Shown: positions 24,095 through 33,559, counted from the stretch's first letter. The stretch is 64,000 bases of DNA from Domibacillus iocasae (GCF_001750285.1 NZ_MAMP01000022.1:540692-604691); one strand, 5' to 3'. The notes: generated by a model from the sequence alone, not told the origin. A program made the numbers and translations.

Positions 24095-24519
24095 GTGGGA
24101 CGATATTGGACAGAGCAAGATGTATATTTTCTGGAACGTCACACTGGAAACGGGTTTATTGACTGATTGAGAACTAGCCGATATTTTGAAAGTGGAACGA
24201 AAGCGAGTCAGCTGCTGGATTGAACAGCATGAATAAAAAGCGCAAAACGTATCATTCGACATAATCGTAAGTACTGGCTGATCGATGCAGCCGGCTTTTG
24301 GGAGTGGGCGCAACAAAACCAGGAAAAAACTATGTTCAACAATATTGAAAAAATCCCCTTCCTGCTGAAGAAGTTGAAAAACTTTTTGAATGGTACAGAC
24401 AGAGACTAATCTTCGAGCGGATCGGACGGCGATTAAACAGAAGTAGAATAAGCGTAGAATGCCGTTTTGCCCGTCAGTTTCAGATTAGTGGTATGCGAAA
24501 AGAGAAGAATGATTTTTAA
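24095..24519 (+). pseudogene. Decayed SANT/Myb-like HTH protein
   Basis: The GTG frame reads GRYWTEQDVYFLERHTGNGF and then meets stops. In shifted frames it continues as YWLIDAAGFWEWAQQNQEKT and later WYRQRLIFERIGRRLNRS. That matches Bacillus DNA-binding proteins with an N-terminal SANT-like domain and a C-terminal helix-turn-helix. Two or more frameshifts and stops are present. It lies between the riboswitch and the GGDEF-EAL gene, so it was once the first gene under c-di-GMP control. Confidence 0.55.
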
Positions 24520-24536
24520 CTGCTGGAGGCGGTAGC

Positions 24537-26612
24537 ATGAACAGGGAGAACAAAGAACAAACCGTTCACCGAACGTCAGATACAGGGGAATGGAACACGG
24601 TGGATGTTAGCTTATTTGTGAATATCGAAGGGAAAGTCATTCAGGCCAGTCAGGGATTTACAAACTTATTTGGCTGGACGCATCTGGAACTTAATGGACG
24701 GATGCTGGATGATCTGAATTTCGTTCCTTCGTTTTTGCAGGATGAATTTGCTTCGGATGTGGAGCGGCTGCTTGGCGGAAAAGAGATTGCGTTAAAAGAA
24801 ACAAAACGGAAACGAAAAGATGGACAATTAATTGACGTAACTGTCGCGTTTACGCCTATCCGGAACGAGCATCAACAAATAACGGCGTTTGCGTCTATTT
24901 TTCAAGATGCATCCGAATATGTTCAGGCAAAAAAGAGACTAAAAGAAAGTGAGCAGCGGTATAAGTCACTTTTTGATTATAATCCACACGCCGTTTTTAC
25001 ATTTGATATGGATGGGAAATTTACGAGTGGAAACAAAGCATTCGAGCATTTGAGTGGCTATCCTTTACGGAATTTGCATAACTTCTCTTTTGCTTTTTTA
25101 GCCATTCCGGAAGACCGGAAGCGCGCAATGATACATTTTAAAAAAGCTTCAAAAGGGGAAACACAAGAATACGAAACGACTATTATTAATCATGCAGGAC
25201 AGCGCATCAACCTCCATATTGTCAATTCCCCCATTGTGGTAGATGATGAGATTACGGGTGTGTATGGAATTGCGACCAATATTACAGACCGTAAAAAAGA
25301 TGAAGATAAATTAGAAAGACTGGCATTTTACGATCAAACGACGGGTGCAGCGAATCGTCACCTTTTTAGCCGTGACATAAAAGCGGTTTTAAAAAGGGCT
25401 GAAACAGAACATTTTCAGTTTGCCCTTCTTCACTTGAATGGCGACCGGTTTAAATACATAAACGAAGCACTTGGTTTGGAAGCGGGTGATGCGGTGCTTA
25501 CAAGCATGACCGAGCGGATCCGCATATGTCTTCCGCCGAATGGAGCTTTATACCGTTTTGATGGAGATAATTTTTTTATCATTCTTCAACCTATTTTGGA
25601 TTCTCGGGAAGCTGTAGATGTGGCGGGACAGATTGCGGAAGCATTTCGACAACCGTGGAAAGTGAACGGCCATGAATTGACAGTGACAGCAAGCATCGGC
25701 ATTGCCCTTTATCCGCAAAATGGCGAAACAGAAGCACTGCTGATGAAAAGGAGCGATCAGGCACTTGATCATGTAAAGCGTGAAGGCAAAAACATGTATC
25801 AATTTTTCGATGAGTCCATTGGCAGCTGTTCTGATTCGTTTTTGGATCTAGAAACAGATTTACAGCATGCGATTGAACGGCAAGAGTTTCAATTGTTTTA
25901 TCAGCCGAAGTTGGATTTAGCGACTAATCGCATTATAGGAGCAGAAGCGCTGATCCGCTGGTATCACCCTGAGAAAGGCATGATTAGTCCAGAACAGTTT
26001 ATTCCAGTTGCTGAGCAAAATGGCCAAATATATGAAATCACAAAATGGGTGTTAAAAGAAGCATGCCGCCAGAGCCGGGAATGGACAAAGCATCAACTTC
26101 CAAGCCATGTGTCGGTGAATATTTCGCCACATCATTTATATCGAAGAGATCTCGTTCAAACGATTTTAGACACGATAAAGGAGTCGGGCATACAGCCTAA
26201 TCAATTAGAAGTGGAAATTACCGAAAACGGACTGGTTCAAAATGTGGATACAGCTGTAGAAACCATTTCCAAGTTGAAAAAAATCGGCATTCAGGTGTCC
26301 ATAGATGATTTTGGTACCGGTTTTTCGTCTCTTTCTTATTTAAAGACGCTGCCAGTAGACACGTTAAAAATGGACCGTTCTTTTATCCATAATTTATCTG
26401 AAAAAGGAAAAGATCAAATGATCGTTCAATCGGTGATTCAATTGGCACGGGCGATGAAACTGACGGTTGTCGCAGAAGGTGTTGAAGAGGAAGACCATTT
26501 ATTGATATTAAAAGAGGCGGGCTGTCAGATTGCCCAAGGGTACTTTATTAACAGGCCCGTGCCAAATAATGAGTATGTAAAGTGGCTGCATGATTCGCAT
26601 TTTGATTGGTAG
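24537..26612 (+). CDS. PAS-PAS-GGDEF-EAL protein, probable c-di-GMP phosphodiesterase
   Basis: 691 residues, no membrane segment. Two PAS domains lie at about 20-135 and 140-260 (VIQASQGFTNLFGW; AVFTFDMDGKFTSGNKAFEHL). The GGDEF domain is at about 265-430. Its signature is FDGDNFF instead of GGDEF, and the metal-binding DLD is LNGD, so synthesis is unlikely. The EAL domain at 440-685 keeps EALIRW, the DDFGTGFSSLSYLK loop, VAEGVE and QGYFINRP, so hydrolysis of c-di-GMP to pGpG is likely. GGAGG ribosome site. It stands downstream of a GEMM-I riboswitch and a dead HTH gene, so its expression should respond to c-di-GMP. Confidence 0.92.
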   Translation: MNRENKEQTVHRTSDTGEWNTVDVSLFVNIEGKVIQASQGFTNLFGWTHLELNGRMLDDLNFVPSFLQDEFASDVERLLGGKEIALKETKRKRKDGQLIDVTVAFTPIRNEHQQITAFASIFQDASEYVQAKKRLKESEQRYKSLFDYNPHAVFTFDMDGKFTSGNKAFEHLSGYPLRNLHNFSFAFLAIPEDRKRAMIHFKKASKGETQEYETTIINHAGQRINLHIVNSPIVVDDEITGVYGIATNITDRKKDEDKLERLAFYDQTTGAANRHLFSRDIKAVLKRAETEHFQFALLHLNGDRFKYINEALGLEAGDAVLTSMTERIRICLPPNGALYRFDGDNFFIILQPILDSREAVDVAGQIAEAFRQPWKVNGHELTVTASIGIALYPQNGETEALLMKRSDQALDHVKREGKNMYQFFDESIGSCSDSFLDLETDLQHAIERQEFQLFYQPKLDLATNRIIGAEALIRWYHPEKGMISPEQFIPVAEQNGQIYEITKWVLKEACRQSREWTKHQLPSHVSVNISPHHLYRRDLVQTILDTIKESGIQPNQLEVEITENGLVQNVDTAVETISKLKKIGIQVSIDDFGTGFSSLSYLKTLPVDTLKMDRSFIHNLSEKGKDQMIVQSVIQLARAMKLTVVAEGVEEEDHLLILKEAGCQIAQGYFINRPVPNNEYVKWLHDSHFDW

Positions 26613-26644
26613 AAGATGATCCCGACGATGGGGTCTTCTTTTCG
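26611..26644 (+). terminator. Intrinsic terminator after the EAL gene
   Basis: AGAAGA...CCC pairs with GGG...TCTTCT, followed by TT and a mixed tail. It overlaps the stop codon. Moderate strength. Confidence 0.65.
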
Positions 26645-26869
26645 TTTTAGTTAAATAATGAGAGGAAATGCTAATTATGGAAGATGTTTAACAGGATTAT
26701 CATAAAAAAATTTGGCGAATGAGCCATCAGAAATCACTGAATATGTCTATTAGTTTCAACAAAACTAACGATACATTTTCCTCCTGTTTGACAAACAATG
26801 GTTTTCTTCCTAGGAAAATTGTTTTATACTGTAAATTAAGAATATTCTATTAATGAAGGAGCGGATCCC

Positions 26870-27265
26870 ATGACATTTAAAGATCAGTTATTTACCGTAT
26901 TCGATCAGCGTTTTAAAGATGAATTGTTTTTAACGGACTTATTTTTAGATTTATATGGGAAGATGGAGACGTTCGACAACGAATTGGAAAAATATGCATC
27001 GGTTGGGCTTGATATTGTGTTTGAAGCGGCGGAAAATGCCGCTGCACTCCAGATTGAGGACCGTTTTCTCCGCTTCGATTTGGTCTTTGATGAAACGGAG
27101 CCCTTTATACAAGTATCAAGTGGGAAAACGGTCGAAGACGAGCCGGACATTGTCGACAATATTTATGCAGATAAAGCGGCGTATCCAGACAGCTTGTATT
27201 GGCAGCTTGGAGAAGAAGCTGCATTTGAGGCGTATTTAAAAGCCGCGTTTGGTCGTTTTCTTTAA
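26870..27265 (+). CDS. Uncharacterised acidic protein
   Basis: 131 residues with a GGAGCG ribosome site. It is acidic and rich in Phe and Leu (MTFKDQLFTVFDQRFKDELF, FLTDLFLDLYGKMETF), with no signal, membrane or known motif. The composition and the strong start support a real gene. It is closed by a good terminator and is monocistronic. Family not recognised. Confidence 0.65.
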   Translation: MTFKDQLFTVFDQRFKDELFLTDLFLDLYGKMETFDNELEKYASVGLDIVFEAAENAAALQIEDRFLRFDLVFDETEPFIQVSSGKTVEDEPDIVDNIYADKAAYPDSLYWQLGEEAAFEAYLKAAFGRFL

Positions 27266-27277
27266 CAGAGCAAAATA

Positions 27278-27309
27278 TAAATCAGTTGCAAATGCAGCTG
27301 ATTTTTTTT
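27278..27309 (+). terminator. Intrinsic terminator
   Basis: AATCAGTTGC and GCAGCTGATT form a stem with an AAAT loop and a run of eight T. Confidence 0.85.
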
Positions 27310-27594
27310 GCGTTAAACAGGACAGATTTTTATTAATGGAATGTAAAGAAGATTGATTCATCCAGCAAAAAAATAAGAAAAAATAGTGGACTCAGCAATG
27401 AGAAAATATTCAAATACATATCTATATGTTTATATAAATTCCTTTATAAGTAAATTAATAAAAACTTTTGTTGCTCTTTTCTAGTTGCAACATTTTATAA
27501 ATAAAACGTTAAAGTTTTCTGTTAATTTTGTAAAAAATGTTTTTTTACGTCTTTTTCATGTTTAAATGTTGCTTGTGTAAAGGAGGAAAGCGGA
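27310..27594. other. AT-rich upstream region of the Ugp-type operon
   Basis: No gene. AAAACGTTAAAGTTTT near 27,503-27,518 is a near-palindrome that could bind a regulator. PhoP-type repeats (TTAACA) were looked for and were not convincing. Confidence 0.4.
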
Positions 27595-28707
27595 ATGAGC
27601 TATATTGAACTTTCAAACGTATCAAAGTCATACGATAAGCAGCGAAGTGTACTGAATGGAATCGATGTGTCAATTGAAAAAGGTGAATTTTTCGTGCTGG
27701 TCGGTCCATCCGGGTCGGGGAAAAGTACACTGCTTCGACTGATTGCCGGATTAGAAGAGATTACCGGCGGCGAATTACATATGAATGGAAAAGTTATCAA
27801 CCACCTGCCGCCAAAAGACCGGCATTTATCAATGGTGTTCCAAAACTACGCCCTTTATCCGCATTTAACCGTAGAACAAAACATTTTATTTGGCTTGAAC
27901 GCGAAAAAGGTAGATAAAAAAGAACAGAAACAGCGGCTCCACAAAACGGCAGAGATGATGGGGCTCACAGAGCTGTTAAAACGAAAGCCAAGACAGCTGT
28001 CGGGCGGTCAGCGCCAGCGTGTTGCTCTGGCGCGTTCAGTTGTCAGTGAAGCACCGCTTTGTCTCATGGACGAGCCGCTTTCAAACCTGGATGCGAAGCT
28101 TCGGGCGCACATGCGCATGGAAATCCGCCAGCTACAAAAAAAGCTGGGCTTGACGATGGTGTACGTCACACATGACCAGGTTGAAGCGATGACGATGGGC
28201 GACCGGATTATGGTATTAAATGATGGGAAAGTGCAGCAGGTTGGTAAGCCGATTGAACTGTACAATAAGCCTGCGAACCTTTTTGTGGCGTCATTTATTG
28301 GGTCGCCAAAGATGAACATGGGCCGTGCGGTCATAAAAGGCCAGCAGCTGGTCATTGAAGAAAGCCTGTTTATCCCGGTAAAAGCAGCAGATGTGATTGA
28401 TATACCAAAAAATAAACGTTTGATCGCCGGCATTCGGGCAGAGCATCTTTTCAAAGGAACGTCCGAGGAAAAAACACATGTGCTCGATGTGATTAATGTC
28501 GAACAGCTGGGCAATGAAACGATGGTCACGTTTGAAGTGGGAGGAGAGTTTTGGACGGCGAAATGGCTCGGCCAGCAGATTGTTCATACGGGAGACCGTG
28601 TGCCTGTTCAGCTCTCTGTTGAACATATGTCCTTTTTTGATGCGGATACAGGCAAGCTGATCAAAGCGGCTTCTTCACTGAAACAAAAAGAAGGGGTAGC
28701 GATATGA
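27595..28707 (+). CDS. ugpC: Sugar/glycerol-3-phosphate ABC transporter ATPase (UgpC/MalK type)
   Basis: 370 residues. Walker A GPSGSGKST is at 37-45, the Q-loop at Gln83, the signature LSGGQ at 135-139, Walker B CLMDEP near 156-161 and the H-loop His at 193. The C-terminal TOBE/OB regulatory domain is typical of the MalK/UgpC/MsmX group. It powers import for the two permeases that follow; its stop overlaps the next start by 4 bp. The two downstream phosphodiesterases and the binding protein support glycerol-3-phosphate or glycerophosphodiesters as substrate, although the ATPase itself could serve several sugar importers. Confidence 0.93.
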   Translation: MSYIELSNVSKSYDKQRSVLNGIDVSIEKGEFFVLVGPSGSGKSTLLRLIAGLEEITGGELHMNGKVINHLPPKDRHLSMVFQNYALYPHLTVEQNILFGLNAKKVDKKEQKQRLHKTAEMMGLTELLKRKPRQLSGGQRQRVALARSVVSEAPLCLMDEPLSNLDAKLRAHMRMEIRQLQKKLGLTMVYVTHDQVEAMTMGDRIMVLNDGKVQQVGKPIELYNKPANLFVASFIGSPKMNMGRAVIKGQQLVIEESLFIPVKAADVIDIPKNKRLIAGIRAEHLFKGTSEEKTHVLDVINVEQLGNETMVTFEVGGEFWTAKWLGQQIVHTGDRVPVQLSVEHMSFFDADTGKLIKAASSLKQKEGVAI

Positions 28708-29642
28708 ACGAGGCGGCCGTTTCGCTTGGGTCGGATGCAGCGAAGTTGATCGAAAAAGCAAAAAAACAGCGGAGAACAAAGAATTTAATAAAAGGGCTGC
28801 TGTTTTTGCTGCCGTCGCTCGTATTTTTCTCGATTTTTCTATTTTATCCGATGATTAGAACTGTTTATTTAAGTTTTTTTCTCACGAACGCAAGCGGAGC
28901 GCCGACTGTTTTTGTCGGGCTGGACAATTTTGCTCAAATCTTTTCATCACCGCTTTTTTTAAAAAGTTTAAAGACGACATTTTTATTCGTGCTGTACACA
29001 GTGCCAGGAACCATTGTCATTAGCTTGTTTCTGGCAGTGATCGCCAATGAAAAGCTGCGGGGCATCGGCATGTTCCGGACGATTTTTTCCTCGACAATGG
29101 GCATTTCGGTTGCGGCGGCATCGGTGTTTTGGATGTTTTTGTTCCACCCGACGATGGGCTGGCTGAATCAGTTTTTATCGATTTTCGGCGTGGAAGCAAT
29201 TGGCTGGCTGACTGATCCGAAATGGGCGCTCCTGTCTGTTTCCATCTCAACCATTTGGATGAACATTGGCTTTACGTTTTTAATTCTGCTCGGCGGTCTT
29301 CAGTCGATTGATTCGTATTTGTATGAAAGTGCGGACATTGATGGAGCGGGCTATTTTTACAAGCTGCGCCGCATTACGATACCGATGCTGTCGCCGACGC
29401 TGTTTTTCGTCGTGACGGTAACCCTCATTAACGCGTTCCAGACATTTGGGCAGGTGGACATGCTGACGCGGGGGGGCCCGCAAAATGAAACAAGTGTCAT
29501 TGTCTATTCCATTTACCGGGATGCATTTGTCAATTACCAGTACGGTACGGCAAGTGCGCAGGCGGTTATCCTGTTCGTGATCATTTTGGGGCTGACGCTT
29601 CTGCAGTTTAAGCTTGGCGAAAGGAAGGTTCATTATCAATGA
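28704..29642 (+). CDS. ugpA: ABC transporter permease, UgpA type
   Basis: 312 residues with six predicted transmembrane helices. The cytoplasmic coupling (EAA) loop is YESADIDGAGYFYKLRRITI, the MalF/UgpA-type EAA-G motif. The N-terminal leader EKAKKQRRTKNLIKGLLF is cytoplasmic. Overlaps ugpC by 4 bp and the next permease by 4 bp. It forms the transmembrane pore with the next gene product. Confidence 0.92.
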   Translation: MNEAAVSLGSDAAKLIEKAKKQRRTKNLIKGLLFLLPSLVFFSIFLFYPMIRTVYLSFFLTNASGAPTVFVGLDNFAQIFSSPLFLKSLKTTFLFVLYTVPGTIVISLFLAVIANEKLRGIGMFRTIFSSTMGISVAAASVFWMFLFHPTMGWLNQFLSIFGVEAIGWLTDPKWALLSVSISTIWMNIGFTFLILLGGLQSIDSYLYESADIDGAGYFYKLRRITIPMLSPTLFFVVTVTLINAFQTFGQVDMLTRGGPQNETSVIVYSIYRDAFVNYQYGTASAQAVILFVIILGLTLLQFKLGERKVHYQ

Positions 29643-30457
29643 CGATGCCGTTTTATAAAAAAGTGGTGCTGTATTTGCTTCTTAGTGTATCGGCATTTTT
29701 CATTTTTGCGCCGGCCATCATGGCGCTCCTTATGAGCTTTATGCCGGGCGAGCAGATTTTAACAGGCACCATTATTCCAAAATCATTCACATTAGAGCAT
29801 TACCGGCAGGCGTTTGAGCGTTTTCCGCTCTTAAGCTACTTAACGAACAGCTTGCTCGTGTCGCTGCTCATTATGGCCGGCCAGCTGCTCCTGTCGAGCT
29901 TAGCGGCGTATGCGTTTGTGTTTTTAGAGTTTAAGGGACGGGACGCGCTGTTTTTCCTATTTATTGCGACGATGATGATTCCGTTTGAGGCGTCGATTAT
30001 TCCGAACTTCCAGACGATTCGCGACCTGAACTTTTTAAATACATACACAGGACTGTCGCTGCCGTTTTTTGCCATGGCATTCGGTACGTTTTTATTGCGG
30101 CAAAACTTTAAGCAAATTCCGAAAGAGCTGAAAGAAGCAAGTGAAATTGCGGGAATGGGCGATTTGAAATTTTATTTAACTGTTGTGCTGCCAGTCGCTA
30201 AAACGAGCCTGGTCACGCTTGGGGTGTACGGATTTTTAAGTGCCTGGAACATGTATTTATGGCCGCTGCTTGCCACGACAGATGATTCGGTCCGCACCGT
30301 GCAGATCGGGCTGAAGCAGCTGCAGTCACAGGAGCAGCTGAATGAATGGGGCGTTATTATGGCTGGCGGCATTATCGTCGTGCTCCCGACCTTAATTCTG
30401 TTATTTTTAGGGCAAAAAAAATTGCAAAAAGGATTAACAGAAGGGGCTTTAAAATAA
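29639..30457 (+). CDS. ugpE: ABC transporter permease, UgpE type
   Basis: 272 residues with six transmembrane helices. The coupling loop is KEASEIAGMGDLKFYLTVVL, with the EAA-type Glu-Ala and Gly. This is the MalG/UgpE partner of the preceding permease. The start overlaps the previous stop. A binding-protein gene follows after 20 bp. Confidence 0.92.
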   Translation: MTMPFYKKVVLYLLLSVSAFFIFAPAIMALLMSFMPGEQILTGTIIPKSFTLEHYRQAFERFPLLSYLTNSLLVSLLIMAGQLLLSSLAAYAFVFLEFKGRDALFFLFIATMMIPFEASIIPNFQTIRDLNFLNTYTGLSLPFFAMAFGTFLLRQNFKQIPKELKEASEIAGMGDLKFYLTVVLPVAKTSLVTLGVYGFLSAWNMYLWPLLATTDDSVRTVQIGLKQLQSQEQLNEWGVIMAGGIIVVLPTLILLFLGQKKLQKGLTEGALK

Positions 30458-30477
30458 ATAAAAAGGGTGTGTGTAAA

Positions 30478-31818
30478 ATGAAGAAATGGTTAGCGTATAG
30501 CGCATTAGGTCTTTCCTTGTTTGCGGCAGGATGCGGTTCGAATGGTACAGAAGCGGACACTGGCACAGCACCGAAGACCGAAGATGGCAAAACGATCGTG
30601 ACATTTTGGCATGCAATGGGTGGCCAGGCGCAGGAAGCACTAAACGAAACGGTAGCGGATTATAACGCTTCGCAGGATGAAGTACAGGTAAATGCGGAAT
30701 TCCAGGGTACATATGAAGAGTCACTTCCGAAGTTCCACAGCGTCGCCGGCACTGATCAGGCACCGACGGTTATTCAAGTGCAGGAGATTGGCTCAATGTC
30801 GATGATCAACAGCGGCAATATTGAACCGATTCAAAAATTTATTGATGAAGAAAAGTACGACATGAGTATGCTGGAAGAAAACATCAGTAGCTACTATAAA
30901 ATTGATGATCAATTTTATTCCATGCCTTTCAACTCGTCCACACCGGTTATGTACTACAATAAGGACGCCTTTAAAGCAGCCGGCTTAGATCCGGAAGCGC
31001 CGCCGGAAACATATGAAGAAGTTGAAGCGGCGGCAAAAGCGATTACGAAATCGAATCCGGAGATGAAAGGCTTTGCGCTGCAGGCGTACGGCTGGCTTTA
31101 TGAAGAACTTTTGGCCAACCAGGGCGGCTTGTTGATGAACAATGACAATGGCCGGTCCGATACGCCGACAGAAGTGGCCTTTGACAATGAAAAAGGAAAG
31201 TCCACGTTTGAATGGGTAAAACGGATGATGGATGCCAGCACGTTTGCCAACTACGGTACGAACGGCGACAATATGATCGCGGGCTTTTTAGCGGGTGATA
31301 CAGCAATGTTCCTGCAGTCATCGGCTTCATCACGTGATGTGATTGACAATGCGCCATTTGAAGTAGGCGTTGCCTTTATTCCGCATCCGGAAGCAGAAGA
31401 GCGCCAAGGTGTTGTCATTGGCGGGGCAAGCCTTTGGATGTCAAGCGGCAAGTCAGAGGAAGAGCAGCAGGCGGCATGGGATTTCATGAAATATGTGCAG
31501 ACGCCGGAAGCTCAGGCGAAATGGCATGTCGGCACAGGCTACTTTGCGATCAATCCGTCCGCATATGACGAGCAGGTGGTAAAAGCCGCCCATGCAGAAA
31601 TGCCGCAGCTGAAAACGGCGATTGAACAGCTGCAGGCAACAAAGCCATCGTATGCAACACAAGGGGCGATCATGGATATGATTCCGGAAGAACGAAAAAT
31701 TATCGAAACCGCACTTGAAACGGTTTATAACGGCGGCGATGTAGATGAAGCATTCAATACAGCCGTTGAGCAGGTTAATGCGGCGATTGAGCAGGCGAAC
31801 GCGGCACGCGGAGAGTAG
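30478..31818 (+). CDS. ugpB: Extracellular solute-binding lipoprotein, UgpB type
   Basis: 446 residues from the ATG at 30478, which has AAAGGGTG upstream. A longer in-frame extension back to 30346 would overlap the permease and is rejected. The signal peptide MKKWLAYSALGLSLFAAGCG has lipobox FAAGC, so it is lipid-anchored outside the membrane. TIVTFWHAMGGQAQEALNETV and NSSTPVMYYNKDAFKAAGLD are typical of family-1 solute-binding proteins of the UgpB group (WHAM motif). It delivers glycerol-3-phosphate or glycerophosphocholine-type ligands. It is followed by a terminator and then phosphodiesterase genes. Confidence 0.92.
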   Translation: MKKWLAYSALGLSLFAAGCGSNGTEADTGTAPKTEDGKTIVTFWHAMGGQAQEALNETVADYNASQDEVQVNAEFQGTYEESLPKFHSVAGTDQAPTVIQVQEIGSMSMINSGNIEPIQKFIDEEKYDMSMLEENISSYYKIDDQFYSMPFNSSTPVMYYNKDAFKAAGLDPEAPPETYEEVEAAAKAITKSNPEMKGFALQAYGWLYEELLANQGGLLMNNDNGRSDTPTEVAFDNEKGKSTFEWVKRMMDASTFANYGTNGDNMIAGFLAGDTAMFLQSSASSRDVIDNAPFEVGVAFIPHPEAEERQGVVIGGASLWMSSGKSEEEQQAAWDFMKYVQTPEAQAKWHVGTGYFAINPSAYDEQVVKAAHAEMPQLKTAIEQLQATKPSYATQGAIMDMIPEERKIIETALETVYNGGDVDEAFNTAVEQVNAAIEQANAARGE

Positions 31819-31828
31819 TAACGGCGAG

Positions 31829-31864
31829 GAAAGAGAATACGGCTTTAAGCCGTGTTCTTTTTCT
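31829..31864 (+). terminator. Hairpin terminator/attenuator between ugpB and the phosphodiesterase
   Basis: AAGAGAATACGGC and GCCGTGTTCTTT enclose a TTTAA loop, with T run. Partial read-through would lower expression of the downstream enzymes relative to the transporter. Confidence 0.8.
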
Positions 31865-31897
31865 ATTCAATAAGAAAAGGAAAAGGAGAGAAACGGA

Positions 31898-32653
31898 ATG
31901 AAAACGAACATATATGGCCACCGGGGCTGTAAAGGAACACTTCCGGAAAATACGCTGCTCGGTTTCCAGCGAGCCATTGATCTTGGAGTAGATGGTCTTG
32001 AAGTTGATGTCCACTTAACAAAAGACGGTGAACTGGTCGTAATTCATGATGAAACGATGGGCCGGACAACGGACGGAACAGGATGGATTGGGGAAATGAC
32101 GTACCCGGAAATTCAGCGCTTCAGTGCAGGAAGCCGTTTTTCCGAGCTGCCTGCTTATGAAAAAGAATGGGACCTCGAACGTGTGCCAACGCTTCAGGAA
32201 CTGCTTGAAATGCTCGTGCCGTTTGAAATGGAATTGAATATTGAGCTGAAAACATATGCGATTCCCTATGAAGGCATCGAAAAGCGGGTGCTTGAAACAG
32301 TGAAACAATATGGAGGAGGCTGTAAAGTCGTTTACTCTTCTTTTCATTTGCCGACGCTCACCCGTTTAAAAGAGCTGGATGCTTCTGCGCAAACCGCCTG
32401 GCTGCTGAATGGGTCCATTTCTTTGCCAGGTGATTATATGAAGACATTCGATTTTGAGTCACTTCATCTAGCAAAAGACGTGTATTTTGCCCATGAAGCA
32501 GAATGGGAAGGGCTCGCGGACCGGCTCCGGATTTGGACCGTCAATGATCCGGCCGAAATGGCAAAACTGATCGAAGCAGGCGTCAAAGCGATTATTACTG
32601 ATTTTCCGGAACAGGCATTGACGATTCGCCATGAACAGACAGCACCTGTTTAA
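31898..32653 (+). CDS. Cytoplasmic glycerophosphodiester phosphodiesterase
   Basis: 251 residues with no signal peptide. GDPD motifs: YGHRGCKGTLPENTLLGFQR, GVDGLEVDVHLTKDGELVV and IHDETMGRTTDGTG (HD-type catalytic His and Glu), plus ELNIELKTY and the C-terminal WTVNDPAEM. It hydrolyses glycerophosphodiesters to glycerol-3-phosphate and an alcohol. Being cytoplasmic and next to an Ugp-type importer, it probably processes imported glycerophosphodiesters, like UgpQ. It overlaps the next gene by 23 bp. Confidence 0.92.
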   Translation: MKTNIYGHRGCKGTLPENTLLGFQRAIDLGVDGLEVDVHLTKDGELVVIHDETMGRTTDGTGWIGEMTYPEIQRFSAGSRFSELPAYEKEWDLERVPTLQELLEMLVPFEMELNIELKTYAIPYEGIEKRVLETVKQYGGGCKVVYSSFHLPTLTRLKELDASAQTAWLLNGSISLPGDYMKTFDFESLHLAKDVYFAHEAEWEGLADRLRIWTVNDPAEMAKLIEAGVKAIITDFPEQALTIRHEQTAPV

Positions 32654-33428
32654 ATGGGGCCTGCTTTTTTTATTCGTGATGGCCGGCTGCCAGCATCCCG
32701 GGGATGAGGAGCCGCCGAAGCTTTTTGCCCACCGCGGGGCGAGTGATCAATTTAACGAAAGTACCCTCACAGCGTACAAGATTGCCGCTGATGAGGGTGT
32801 TGATGCGCTCGAAATCGATTTGCGGATGACCGCAGACGGGGAACTAGTTGTCATGCATGATGAAACGATTGACCGGACGACGAACGGAAGCGGACCAGTG
32901 GACGCATATACATTCGATGAGTTGGCTGCTTATCCGACAGTCGGTGGTGGCGGGCGCATTGAGAAGATTCCCATGCTGCGCGATCTGTTTGATACATTTG
33001 GGGAGACCGAGCATTATTATATTGAAACACGGCTTATTAACGGAAAAGCTGTTATGGAGCGTCCGCTGATTCAGCTGCTAAATGAATATAGCTTGATTGA
33101 GAAAAAGAAGATCATAATCCAGTCCTTTTCAGAAAAGAGCCTTCATGAAGTGAACAAGCTGGCGCCCGGTGTGCCGTTGACACGGTTGTTTGGCAGAGGA
33201 AAAGGGACGATTATGCAGGCCTCCCTGCCAATTTATGATCATATCGGTATCGAGTCCACCGACGCCACACCGCAAAGAGTCATGATGCTTCACTATCTCG
33301 GAAAAGATATTCATGTTTTTTTCAATGATCCGAAAACGGAAAAAGCGGAGCAGAAGCGGGTGAAAAAACTCGGTGTAGAGGGGTATTTTACGAATGACAT
33401 TTTGTATGCAAAAAAATTGCTTCATTAA
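32631..33428 (+). CDS. Glycerophosphodiester phosphodiesterase lipoprotein
   Basis: 265 residues. The signal peptide NRQHLFKWGLLFLFVMAGCQ has lipobox VMAGC, so it is lipid-anchored on the outer face. FAHRGASDQFNESTLTAYK, ALEIDLRMTADGELVVMHD and TTNGSGPVD are GDPD motifs, including catalytic His, Glu and Asp. It could release glycerol-3-phosphate outside the cell for the transporter. Its start lies inside the end of the previous gene, so the pair is a cytoplasmic/extracellular enzyme set in one operon. Confidence 0.9.
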   Translation: MNRQHLFKWGLLFLFVMAGCQHPGDEEPPKLFAHRGASDQFNESTLTAYKIAADEGVDALEIDLRMTADGELVVMHDETIDRTTNGSGPVDAYTFDELAAYPTVGGGGRIEKIPMLRDLFDTFGETEHYYIETRLINGKAVMERPLIQLLNEYSLIEKKKIIIQSFSEKSLHEVNKLAPGVPLTRLFGRGKGTIMQASLPIYDHIGIESTDATPQRVMMLHYLGKDIHVFFNDPKTEKAEQKRVKKLGVEGYFTNDILYAKKLLH

Positions 33429-33435
33429 TATAAGA

Positions 33436-33473
33436 GAGGTGGTCCGGCTTAAATAGGCCGAACCGCTTTTTTT
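33436..33473 (+). terminator. Intrinsic terminator of the Ugp-type operon
   Basis: GTGGTCCGGC and GCCGAACCGC form a stem around TTAAATA with a small mismatch, then seven T. Confidence 0.85.
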
Positions 33474-33559
33474 GTGCGGAAAAGCAATGTTGATACTGCT
33501 ATTTAATGAGGTTAATAATTAAACCATATAAATATTAAATAGTGAAAGGAATAGATGGT

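Noticed and set aside
27310..27594. PhoP boxes upstream of the Ugp-type operon
   Set aside because: No tandem TTAACA-type repeats at the right spacing; only scattered AT-rich words.
30346..30477. N-terminal extension of the UgpB-like protein
   Set aside because: It overlaps the permease gene and would bury the signal peptide and lipobox that begin at 30478.
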